Source: Vicugna pacos
Taxonomy: Eukaryota; Chordata; Mammalia; Artiodactyla; Camelidae
Reading direction: 5' to 3'
Assembly: GCF_048564905.1 (NCBI RefSeq)
Contig: NC_133012.1
Coordinates: 16,525,646 to 16,589,645 of the forward strand
DNA: 64,000 nucleotides
Position 1 is the stretch's first letter. Each line of letters starts with the position of its first letter. The translations under genes were made by a program, and so were the position numbers. This document shows positions 14,221-27,200 of the stretch, piece after piece. Below the pieces are notes generated by a model that was not told where the DNA came from, did not search any database, and worked only from the letters and a program-made list of their open reading frames with translations.

Positions 14221-17200
14221 TGGGCCTGCACACTAATGGGGCTGCACACACCTAGGAATGCACCCACCTGGGCCTACACACTCTTCTGTCTGTACACTCC
14301 TGGGCCTGCACACTCCTGGGCATGCACACTCCTCTGTCTGCACACTCCTCGGCCTACACACTCCTAGGCCTGCACACTCCTGGGCCTGCTGACCCCTGTG
14401 TCTGCACACTCTTGGGCCTGCACACACCTGGACCTGTACCATCCTGGGCCTTCCCTGGACTGGGTCTTCCCTGGCCTGGGCCTGCACACTACTGGGCCCG
14501 CACACTTCTGCAACTGCACACTCATCGGCCTGCAAAGGCACGACCTGCACAATATTGGGCCTGAACACACATAGGCCTTTATCCTCCTGGATCTGCACAC
14601 TCCTGGGCCTGCACACTGCTGGACCTGCACAGCACTGGGCCTAAACACACCTGGGCCTGCACACTCCTTCTCTGCACACTCCTATCTCTGCACACTCTGG
14701 TGTCTACACACTCCAGGGCCTGCACGAACCTAGGCCTGCTCCCTCCTGTGCCTGCATACTCCTGGGCCTGCTCCCACCTGTGCCTGCACACTCCTAGCCC
14801 TGTTCCCACCTGTGCTGGCACATTCCTGGGACTGCACACTTCTGTGCCTGCACACTTTTGGGCCTGCACACCCCTGGGCCTGCACACTCCTGGACCTGTA
14901 CACTCCTGGGCCTTCCCTGGTCTGGGCATTCCCTGGCCTGGGCCTGCAAACTCCTGGGCCTATACACTCCTGGGCCTGCACACTCCTGTACCTGTACACA
15001 CCTGGGCCTGCCCTGGCCTGGGACTGCACACTAATGGGGCTGCACACACCTAGGAATGCACCCCCCTGGGCCTGCACACTCCTCTGTCTGCACACTCCTG
15101 GGCCTGCATAACCCTGGATCTGCACACTCCTGGGCCTGCGCATCCCAGAGCATGCACAGATCTGGGCCTCTACACACCTGGGCCAGTACACACGTGTGCT
15201 TGCTCCCCCCCGTGTCTGCAAACTCCTGGGACTGCACATTCCTGGGTCTGCAACACCTTGGCTTGCACACTCATGGGCCTGTTCCGTCTTGTGTCTGCAT
15301 ACCTGTGGGCCTGCACACCCCAGGGCCTGCACACACCTGGGCCTGCACGAACGTGGGCCTCTTGAATCCTGGGCCTGCCCTTTCCTAGGCCTGCCCACAC
15401 CTGTGCCTACACATTCCTGGGCCTGCACACTCCTGGACCTGTACACTCCTGGGCGTACCCTGGCATGCGCCTGCACACTAATGGGCCTGCACTCTCCAGG
15501 GACTGCACCCTCCTGGGCCTGCACACTCCTCTGTCTGCACACTCCTGGGCCTGCCCCAAATTGCCCTGCCCTCTCCTGTGACGGCCCTCACAAGTCCTGC
15601 ACACTCCTAGGCCTGCACACTCGTGTACCTCCTCCCTCCTGTGCCTGCACACTCCTGGCCATGTACACTCATGGGCCTGCCCTCTGCATGGCGTGCACGG
15701 TCCTAGGACTCCCCATTCCTGCGCCTGGACACCCTTGGGCCTGCCCTCTCCTGGGCCTGCACACTCTGGGGCCTGCCCTCACCTGGTTCTGCACACTACT
15801 GGGACTGTACACCCCTGGACCTGTACACTGCTGTGCCTTCCCTGGTCTGGGCCTTCCCTGGCCTGGGCCTGAAAACTACTGGGCCTGAAAACTGCTGGAA
15901 CTGCACACTCATTGGCCTGCAAACTCCAGGACCTGCACAATCTTGGGCTTGAACACACCTGGGCCTGTATACTCCTGGGCCTGCACACTCCTGTCTCTGC
16001 ACACTGTGGTGTTTGCACACGCCTGGGCCTGCACGAACGTGGGCCTGTACACTCCTGGGCCTGCACACACCTGAGTCTGCACACTCCGGGGTCTGCACAC
16101 TCCTCGGTCTGTATACTCCTGGGTTGTACACTCCTGGGCCTGACCTGGCCTGGGCCTGCACGCTCCTGGGCCTGCACACTCCTCTGTCTGCACACTTCTG
16201 GGCATGCACAACCCTAGACCCTACACTCCTGGGCCTGCGCATCCCAGAGCCTGAACACACCTGGGCCTCTATACTCCTGGGCCACTACTCTCATGTGCCT
16301 GCTCCGCCCCGTGTCTACACACTCCTGGCACTGCACAGTCCTGGACCTGCACACTCCTGGGCCTGCCCTGGCCTGGGCCTGAACACTAATGGGCCTACAC
16401 ACACCTAGGAATGCACCCTCCTGGGCCTGCACACTCCTCTGTCTGCACACTCGTGGGCCTTCCCTGGTCTGGGCCTTCCCTGGCCTGGGCCTGCAAACTA
16501 CTGGGCCTGCAAACTCCTGGAACTGCACACTCATTGGCCTGCACACTCCAGGACCTGCACAATCTTGGGCTTGAACACACCTAGGCCTGTATACTCCTGG
16601 ACCTGCACACTCCTGTCTTGCACACTCTGGTGTTTGCACACGCCTGGGCCTGCACGAACTTTGGCCTGTACACACCTGGGCCTGCACACTCCTGTATCTG
16701 CTCACTTCTGAGACTGCATACACCTGGGCCTGCAAACTCCTGGGCCTGTACACTCCTGGGCCTGAACACTCCTGGACCTGTACACTCCTGGGCATGCCCT
16801 GGCCTGGGCCTGCACACTAATGGTGCTACACCCACCTAGGAATGCACACTCATGGGCCTGCACACTCCTGGGCCTGCCGACTCCTGAGCCTGCATTCTCC
16901 TGGTCCTTTCCTCGCCTGGGCCACCACCTATTAGGCCCGCCCTCTCTTTGACGTGCACACGCTTGGGCCTGCTCACTCCTCTGTCTGCACACCCCTGCGC
17001 CTTGACACCCCTGGACCTGCACACTCCGGGGCCTGCGCATCCCATGGCCTGCACACACCTGGGCCTCTACACTCCTGGGCCAGTACAGTCATGTGCCTGT
17101 TCCGCCCCGTGTCTGCACACTCTTGGGACCGCACAGTCCTGGCTATGCACACTCCTTGGCCTGCAGACTCCTAGGCCTGTTCGACTTCTGTCTGCACACC

Positions 17201-19041
17201 TCTGGGCCTGCACACTACAGGGCCTGCACATACCTGGGCCTGCACGAACCTGGGCCTCTTCACTGCTGGTCCTGCCCTCTCCTAGGCCTGCACACTCCTG
17301 GAACTGTACACTCATGGGCCTGCACACTCCTGGACCTGAACAATCTTGAGCCTGCACAATCCTGGGCCTGTACGCTCCTGGGCCTGCACACTCCTGTGCC
17401 TGCCCTCTCTTGGCCCTGCACTCTCCTTGGCCTGCACACTCCTGGCCTGTTCCCTCCTGTGCCGGCACACTCCTGGGACTGCACACTCCTGGGCCTGCCC
17501 TGGCCTGGGCCTGCACCCTCCTCTGTCTGCACACTCCTGGGACTGCACAGCCCTGAGCCTGTACACTCCTGGACCTGCACACTTCTGTCTCTGCACACTC
17601 TGGTGTCTGCACACTCCTGGACATGCACACTCCTGGGCCTGTACACTCCTAGGCCTGCCTTATCCTGGCCCTGGACACTCTTCTGTCTGCACACTCCTGG
17701 GGCTGCACACTCTTGGGCCTGCACACTCCTGGACCTGTACAATCCTGGGCCTTCCCTGGTCTGGGTCTTCCCTGGCCTGGTCCTGCACACTAATGGGCCT
17801 GAACACTCCTGGTCCTGTACACACCTCGGCCTGCACCCTACTGGTCCTGCACACTCCTCTGTTTGCACACACATGGAACTGCACACCCCTTGGCCTGCAC
17901 ACTCCCAGACCTGCACAATCTTGAGCCTGCACAATCCTGGGCCTGTACACTCCTGGGCCTACACACCCCCAGGCCTGCACACTGCTGGGCCTGCACACTC
18001 CTGAGCCTCCCTTCTCCTGGGCCTGCACAATCCCTCATCTGCACACTCCTAGGCCTGCACACCCTTGGGCCTGCACACTCCTGGGCCTGCACACTCCTGT
18101 CTCTGCACACTCCGGGGACTGCACAGTCCTCGGTCTGTATACTCCTGGGCCTGTACACTCCTGGGCCTGCCGTGGCCTGGGCCTGCACACTCCTCAGCCT
18201 GCACACTCCTCTGTCTGCACACTCCTGGGCCTGCACACACCTGGGCAGGCACACTCCAGGGCCCTCTGACACCTGTGCCTGCACACTCTTGGGCCTGTCT
18301 TCTCCTGGGCCCGCATGAACCTGGGCCTCTTCACTGCTGGTCCTGCCCTCTCCTAAGCCTGCACACTCCTGGAACTGCACACTCATGGGCCTGCAGACTC
18401 CTGGACCTGCACAATCTTGAGCCTGCACCATCCTGGGCCTGTACGCTCCTGGGCCTGCACACTCCTGTGCCTGCCCTCTCTTGGCCCTGCACTCTCCTGT
18501 GCCTGCACACTCCTGGGCCTGCTCCCACCTATGCCTGCACCCTCCTAGGCCTGTTCCCACGTGTGCCGGCACACTCCTGGGACTGCACACTCCTGGGCCT
18601 GCACACTCCTGTGCCTGCCCTCTCTTGGCCCTGCACTCTCCTTGGCCTGCACACTCCTGGCCTGTTCCCTCCTGTGCCTGCACACTCCTGGGCCTGCTCC
18701 CACCTATGCCTGCACACTCCTAGGCCTGTTCCCACGTGTGCCGGCACACTCCTGGGACTGCACACTCCTGGGCCTGCCCTGGCCTGGGCCTGCACCCTCC
18801 TCTGTCTGCACACTCCTGGGACTGCACAGCCCTGAGCCTGTACACTCCTGGACCTGCACACTTCTGTCTCTGCACACTCTGGTGTCTGCACACTCCTGGG
18901 CCTGTACACTCCTAGGCCTGCCCTATCCTGGCCCTGGACACTCTTCTGTCTGCACACTCCTGGGGCTGCACACTCCTGGGCCTGCACACCCCTGGGCATG
19001 CCCTCTCCTGGGCCTGCAAACTCCTGGGCCTGCACACTCCT
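14221..19041. repeat. HOR copy 4, left part deleted
   Basis: The copy starts at phase ~432 after the copy 3/4 junction and then runs to the normal end of the repeat. From here on, positions match copy 3 with an offset of 3285 instead of 5252. It carries the A variant at 16382, as copy 2 does. Confidence 0.88.
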
Positions 19042-22000
19042 CTGTCTGCACACTCCGGGGCCTTCCCTCTCCTGGGCCTGCCCCCAGTTCGGCCGGCACT
19101 CTCCTGGAGCTGCACACTCCTGGGCCTGACCTATCGTACGCCTGCACAGTCCTGGATCTGCACACTTCTGGACCTGCTCCCTCCTGTGCCATCACCCTTC
19201 TGGAACTGCACATTGGGCGCCTGCACACTCCTGTGCCTGACACACCTGGGCCTGCACGCTCCTCGGCCTGCACACTCCTCTTGTCTGCACACTCCTCTTG
19301 TCTGCACACTCCTGGGCCTGTTCCGTCTTGTGTCTTCACACCTCTCGGCCTGCGCACTCCAGGGCCTGAACACACCTGGGCCTGCACGAACCTGGGCCTG
19401 TTCACTCCTGGGCCTGCCCTCTCCTTGGCCGGCACGAACCTGGGCCTAAACACCCCTGGGCCTGCCCTGGCCTGGGCCTGCACACTAATGGGGCTGCACA
19501 CACCTAGGAATGCACCCACCTGGGCCTACACACTCTTCTGTCTGTACACTCCTGGGCCTGCACACTCCTGGGCATGCACACTCCTCTGTCTGCACACTCC
19601 TCGGCCTACACACTCCTAGGCCTGCACACTCCTGGGCCTGCTGACCCCTGTGTCTGCACACTCTTGGGCCTGCACACACCTGGACCTGTACCATCCTGGG
19701 CCTTCCCTGGACTGGGTCTTCCCTGGCCTGGGCCTGCACACTACTGGGCCCGCACACTTCTGCAACTGCACACTCATCGGCCTGCAAAGGCACGACCTGC
19801 ACAATATTGGGCCTGAACACACATAGGCCTTTATCCTCCTGGATCTGCACACTCCTGGGCCTGCACACTGCTGGACCTGCACAGCACTGGGCCTAAACAC
19901 ACCTGGGCCTGCACACTCCTTCTCTGCACACTCCTATCTCTGCACACTCTGGTGTCTACACACTCCAGGGCCTGCACGAACCTAGGCCTGCTCCCTCCTG
20001 TGCCTGCATACTCCTGGGCCTGCTCCCACCTGTGCCTGCACACTCCTAGCCCTGTTCCCACCTGTGCTGGCACATTCCTGGGACTGCACACTTCTGTGCC
20101 TGCACACTTTTGGGCCTGCACACCCCTGGGCCTGCACACTCCTGGACCTGTACACTCCTGGGCCTTCCCTGGTCTGGGCATTCCCTGGCCTGGGCCTGCA
20201 AACTCCTGGGCCTATACACTCCTGGGCCTGCACACTCCTGTACCTGTACACACCTGGGCCTGCCCTGGCCTGGGACTGCACACTAATGGGGCTGCACACA
20301 CCTAGGAATGCACCCCCCTGGGCCTGCACACTCCTCTGTCTGCACACTCCTGGGCCTGCATAACCCTGGATCTGCACACTCCTGGGCCTGCGCATCCCAG
20401 AGCATGCACAGATCTGGGCCTCTACACACCTGGGCCAGTACACACGTGTGCTTGCTCCCCCCCGTGTCTGCAAACTCCTGGGACTGCACATTCCTGGGTC
20501 TGCAACACCTTGGCTTGCACACTCATGGGCCTGTTCCGTCTTGTGTCTGCATACCTGTGGGCCTGCACACCCCAGGGCCTGCACACACCTGGGCCTGCAC
20601 GAACGTGGGCCTCTTGAATCCTGGGCCTGCCCTTTCCTAGGCCTGCCCACACCTGTGCCTACACATTCCTGGGCCTGCACACTCCTGGACCTGTACACTC
20701 CTGGGCGTACCCTGGCATGCGCCTGCACACTAATGGGCCTGCACTCTCCAGGGACTGCACCCTCCTGGGCCTGCACACTCCTCTGTCTGCACACTCCTGG
20801 GCCTGCCCCAAATTGCCCTGCCCTCTCCTGTGACGGCCCTCACAAGTCCTGCACACTCCTAGGCCTGCACACTCGTGTACCTCCTCCCTCCTGTGCCTGC
20901 ACACTCCTGGCCATGTACACTCATGGGCCTGCCCTCTGCATGGCGTGCACGGTCCTAGGACTCCCCATTCCTGCGCCTAGACACCCTAGGGCCTGCCCTC
21001 TCCTGGGCCTGCACACTCTGGGGCCTGCCCTCACCTGGTTCTGCACACTACTGGGACTGTACACCCCTGGACCTGTACACTGCTGTGCATTCCCTGGTCT
21101 GAGTCTTCCCTGGCCAGGGCCTGAAAACTACTGGGCCTGAAAACTGCTGGAACTGCACACTCATTGGCCTGTAAACTCCAGGACCTGCACAACCTTGGGC
21201 TTGAACACACCTGGGCCTGTATACTCCTGGGCCTGCACACTCCTGTCTCTGCCCACTGTGGTGTTAGCACACGCCTGGGCCTGCAAGAACGTGGGCCTGT
21301 ACACTCCTGGGCCTGCACACACCTGACTTTGCACACTCCGGGGTCTGCACACTCCTCGGTCTGTATACTCCTGGGTTGTACACTCCTGGGCCTGACCTGG
21401 CCTGGGCCTGCACGCTCCTGGGCCTGCACACTCCTCTGTCTGCACACTTCTGGGCATGCACAACCCTAGACCCTACACTCCTGGGCCTGCGCATCCCAGA
21501 GCCTGAACACACCTGGGCCTCTATACTCCTGGGCCACTACTCTCATGTGCCTGCTCCGCCCCGTGTCTACACACTCCTGGCACTGCACAGTCCTGGACCT
21601 GCACACTACTGGGCCTGCCCTGGCCTGGGCCTGAACACTAATGGGCCTACACACACCTAGGAATGCACCCTCCTGGGCCTGCACACTCCTCTGTCTGCAC
21701 ACTCGTGGGCCTTCCCTGGTCTGGGCCTTCCCTGGCCTGGGCCTGCAAACTACTGGGCCTGCAAACTCCTGGAACTGCACACTCATTGGCCTGCACACTC
21801 CAGGACCTGCACAATCTTGGGCTTGAACACACCTAGGCCTGTATACTCCTGGACCTGCACACTCCTGTCTTGCACACTCTGGTGTTTGCACACGCCTGGG
21901 CCTGCACGAACTTTGGCCTGTACACACCTGGGCCTGCACACTCCTGTATCTGCTCACTTCTGAGACTGCATACACCTGGGCCTGCAAACTCCTGGGCCTG

Positions 22001-24293
22001 TACACTCCTGGGCCTGAACACTCCTGGACCTGTACACTCCTGGGCATGCCCTGGCCTGGGCCTGCACACTAATGGTGCTACACCCACCTAGGAATGCACA
22101 CTCATGGGCCTGCACACTCCTGGGCCTGCCGACTCCTGAGCCTGCATTCTCCTGGTCCTTTCCTCGCCTGGGCCACCACCTATTAGGCCCGCCCTCTCTT
22201 TGACGTGCACACGCTTGGGCCTGCTCACTCCTCTGTCTGCACACCCCTGCGCCTTGACACCCCTGGACCTGCACACTCCGGGGCCTGCGCATCCCATGGC
22301 CTGCACACACCTGGGCCTCTACACTCCTGGGCCAGTACAGTCATGTGCCTGTTCCGCCCCGTGTCTGCACACTCTTGGGACCGCACAGTCCTGGCTATGC
22401 ACACTCCTTGGCCTGCAGACTCCTAGGCCTGTTCGACTTCTGTCTGCACACCTCTGGGCCTGCACACTACAGGGCCTGCACATACCTGGGCCTGCACGAA
22501 CCTGGGCCTCTTCACTGCTGGTCCTGCCCTCTCCTAGGCCTGCACACTCCTGGAACTGTACACTCATGGGCCTGCACACTCCTGGACCTGAACAATCTTG
22601 AGCCTGCACAATCCTGGGCCTGTACGCTCCTGGGCCTGCACACTCCTGTGCCTGCCCTCTCTTGGCCCTGCACTCTCCTTGGCCTGCACACTCCTGGCCT
22701 GTTCCCTCCTGTGCCGGCACACTCCTGGGACTGCACACTCCTGGGCCTGCCCTGGCCTGGGCCTGCACCCTCCTCTGTCTGCACACTCCTGGGACTGCAC
22801 AGCCCTGAGCCTGTACACTCCTGGACCTGCACACTTCTGTCTCTGCACACTCTGGTGTCTGCACACTCCTGGACATGCACACTCCTGGGCCTGTACACTC
22901 CTAGGCCTGCCTTATCCTGGCCCTGGACACTCTTCTGTCTGCACACTCCTGGGGCTGCACACTCTTGGGCCTGCACACTCCTGGACCTGTACAATCCTGG
23001 GCCTTCCCTGGTCTGGGTCTTCCCTGGCCTGGTCCTGCACACTAATGGGCCTGAACACTCCTGGTCCTGTACACACCTCGGCCTGCACCCTACTGGTCCT
23101 GCACACTCCTCTGTTTGCACACACATGGAACTGCACACCCCTTGGCCTGCACACTCCCAGACCTGCACAATCTTGAGCCTGCACAATCCTGGGCCTGTAC
23201 ACTCCTGGGCCTACACACCCCCAGGCCTGCACACTGCTGGGCCTGCACACTCCTGAGCCTCCCTTCTCCTGGGCCTGCACAATCCCTCATCTGCACACTC
23301 CTAGGCCTGCACACCCTTGGGCCTGCACACTCCTGGGCCTGCACACTCCTGTCTCTGCACACTCCGGGGACTGCACAGTCCTCGGTCTGTATACTCCTGG
23401 GCCTGTACACTCCTGGGCCTGCCGTGGCCTGGGCCTGCACACTCCTCAGCCTGCACACTCCTCTGTCTGCACACTCCTGGGCCTGCACACACCTGGGCAG
23501 GCACACTCCAGGGCCCTCTGACACCTGTGCCTGCACACTCTTGGGCCTGTCTTCTCCTGGGCCCGCATGAACCTGGGCCTCTTCACTGCTGGTCCTGCCC
23601 TCTCCTAAGCCTGCACACTCCTGGAACTGCACACTCATGGGCCTGCAGACTCCTGGACCTGCACAATCTTGAGCCTGCACCATCCTGGGCCTGTACGCTC
23701 CTGGGCCTGCACACTCCTGTGCCTGCCCTCTCTTGGCCCTGCACTCTCCTGTGCCTGCACACTCCTGGGCCTGCTCCCACCTATGCCTGCACCCTCCTAG
23801 GCCTGTTCCCACGTGTGCCGGCACACTCCTGGGACTGCACACTCCTGGGCCTGCACACTCCTGTGCCTGCCCTCTCTTGGCCCTGCACTCTCCTTGGCCT
23901 GCACACTCCTGGCCTGTTCCCTCCTGTGCCTGCACACTCCTGGGCCTGCTCCCACCTATGCCTGCACACTCCTAGGCCTGTTCCCACGTGTGCCGGCACA
24001 CTCCTGGGACTGCACACTCCTGGGCCTGCCCTGGCCTGGGCCTGCACCCACCTCTGTCTGCACACTCCTGGGACTGCACAGCCCTGAGCCTGTACACTCC
24101 TGGACCTGCACACTTCTGTCTCTGCACACTCTGGTGTCTGCACACTCCTGGGCCTGTACACTCCTAGGCCTGCCCTATCCTGGCCCTGGACACTCTTCTG
24201 TCTGCACACTCCTGGGGCTGCACACTCCTGGGCCTGCACACCCCTGGGCATGCCCTCTCCTGGGCCTGCAAACTCCTGGGCCTGCACACTCCT
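19042..24293. repeat. HOR copy 5 (full length, with a diverged patch)
   Basis: The copy is full length. Between about 20975 and 21325 it has a cluster of substitutions relative to copies 1-4 (for example CCTAGACACCCTAGG for CCTGGACACCCTTGG, GTAAACTCC for GCAAACTCC, and GCCCACTGTGGTGTTAGC for GCACACTGTGGTGTTTGC). Most of this cluster is shared with copy 6, array B copy 2 and array D, pointing to sequence exchange between arrays. Confidence 0.9.
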
Positions 24294-27200
24294 CTGTCTG
24301 CACACTCCGGGGCCTTCCCTCTCCTGGGCCTGCCCCCAGTTCGGCCGGCACTCTCCTGGAGCTGCACACTCCTGGGCCTGACCTATCGTACGCCTGCACA
24401 GTCCTGGATCTGCACACTTCTGGACCTGCTCCCTCCTGTGCCATCACCCTTCTGGAACTGCACATTGGGCGCCTGCACACTCCTGTGCCTGACACACCTG
24501 GGCCTGCACGCTCCTCGGCCTGCACACTCCTCTTGTCTGCACACTCCTCTTGTCTGCACACTCCTGGGCCTGTTCCGTCTTGTGTCTTCACACCTCTCGG
24601 CCTGCGCACTCCAGGGCCTGAACACACCTGGGCCTGCACGAACCTGGGCCTGTTCACTCCTGGGCCTGCCCTCTCCTTGGCCGGCACGAACCTGGGCCTA
24701 AACACCCCTGGGCCTGCCCTGGCCTGGGCCTGCACACTAATGGGGCTGCACACACCTAGGAATGCACCCACCTGGGCCTACACACTCTTCTGTCTGTACA
24801 CTCCTGGGCCTGCACACTCCTGGGCATGCACACTCCTCTGTCTGCACACTCCTCGGCCTACACACTCCTAGGCCTGCACACTCCTGGGCCTGCTGACCCC
24901 TGTGTCTGCACACTCTTGGGCCTGCACACACCTGGACCTGTACCATCCTGGGCCTTCCCTGGACTGGGTCTTCCCTGGCCTGGGCCTGCACACTACTGGG
25001 CCCGCACACTTCTGCAACTGCACACTCATCGGCCTGCAAAGGCACGACCTGCACAATATTGGGCCTGAACACACATAGGCCTTTATCCTCCTGGATCTGC
25101 ACACTCCTGGGCCTGCACACTGCTGGACCTGCACAGCACTGGGCCTAAACACACCTGGGCCTGCACACTCCTTCTCTGCACACTCCTATCTCTGCACACT
25201 CTGGTGTCTACACACTCCAGGGCCTGCACGAACCTAGGCCTGCTCCCTCCTGTGCCTGCATACTCCTGGGCCTGCTCCCACCTGTGCCTGCACACTCCTA
25301 GCCCTTTTCCCACCTGTGCTGGCACATTCCTGGGACTGCACACTTCTGTGCCTGCACACTTTTGGGCCTGCACACCCCTGGGCCTGCACACTCCTGGACC
25401 TGTACACTCCTGGGCCTTCCCTGGTCTGGGCATTCCCTGGCCTGGGCCTGCAAACTCCTGGGCCTATACACTCCTGGGCCTGCACACTCCTGTACCTGTA
25501 CACACCTGGGCCTGCCCTGGCCTGGGACTGCACACTAATGGGGCTGCACACACCTAGGAATGCACCCCCCTGGGCCTGCACACTCCTCTGTCTGCACACT
25601 CCTGGGCCTGCATAACCCTGGATCTGCACACTCCTGGGCCTGCGCATCCCAGAGCATGCACAGATCTGGGCCTCTACACACCTGGGCCAGTACACACGTG
25701 TGCTTGCTCCCCCCCGTGTCTGCAAACTCCTGGGACTGCACATTCCTGGGTCTGCAACACCTTGGCTTGCACACTCATGGGCCTGTTCCGTCTTGTGTCT
25801 GCATACCTGTGGGCCTGCACACCCCAGGGCCTGCACACACCTGGGCCTGCACGAACGTGGGCCTCTTGAATCCTGGGCCTGCCCTTTCCTAGGCCTGCCC
25901 ACACCTGTGCCTACACATTCCTGGGCCTGCACACTCCTGGACCTGTACACTCCTGGGCGTACCCTGGCATGCGCCTGCACACTAATGGGCCTGCACTCTC
26001 CAGGGACTGCACCCTCCTGGGCCTGCACACTCCTCTGTCTGCACACTCCTGGGCCTGCCCCAAATTGCCCTGCCCTCTCCTGTGACGGCCCTCACAAGTC
26101 CTGCACACTCCTAGGCCTGCACACTCGTGTACCTCCTCCCTCCTGTGCCTGCACACTCCTGGCCATGTACACTCATGGGCCTGCCCTCTGCATGGCGTGC
26201 ACGGTCCTAGGACTCCCCATTCCTGCGCCTAGACACCCTAGGGCCTGCCCTCTCCTGGGCCTGCACACTCTGGGGCCTGCCCTCACCTGGTTCTGCACAC
26301 TACTGGGACTGTACACCCCTGGACCTGTACACTGCTGTGACTTCCCTGGTCTGAGTCTTCCCTGGCCTGGGCCTGAAAACTACTGGGCCTGAAAACTGCT
26401 GGAACTGCACACTCATTGGCCTGTAAACTCCAGGACCTGCACAACCTTGGGCTTGAACACACCTGGGCCTGTATACTCCTGGGCCTGCACACTCCTGTCT
26501 CTGCCCACTGTGGTGTTAGCACACGCCTGGGCCTGCACGAACGTGGGCCTGTACACTCCTGGGCCTGCACACACCTGAGTCTGCACACTCCGGGGTCTGC
26601 ACACTCCTCGGTCTGTATACTCCTGGGTTGTACACTCCTGGGCCTGACCTGGCCTGGGCCTGCACGCTCCTGGGCCTGCACACTCCTCTGTCTGCACAAT
26701 TCTGGGCATGCACAACCCTAGACCCTACACTCCTGGGCCTGCGCATCCCAGAGCCTGAACACACCTGGGCCTCTATACTCCTGGGCCACTACTCTCATGT
26801 GCCTGCTCCGCCCCGTGTCTACACACTCCTGGCACTGCACAGTCCTGGACCTGCACACTCCTGGGCCTGCCCTGGCCTGGGCCTGCACACTAATGGGCCT
26901 ACACACACCTAGGAATGCACCCTCCTGGGCCTGCACACTCCTCTGTCTGCACACTCGTGGGCCTTCCCTGGTCTGGGCCTTCCCTGGCCTGGGCCTGCAA
27001 ACTACTGGGCCTGCAAACTCCTGGAACTGCACACTCATTGGCCTGCACACTCCAGGACCTGCACAATCTTGGGCTTGAACACACCTAGGCCTGTATACTC
27101 CTGGACCTGCACACTCCTGTCTTGCACACTCTGGTGTTTGCACACGCCTGGGCCTGCACGAACTTTGGCCTGTACACACCTGGGCCTGCACACTCCTGTA

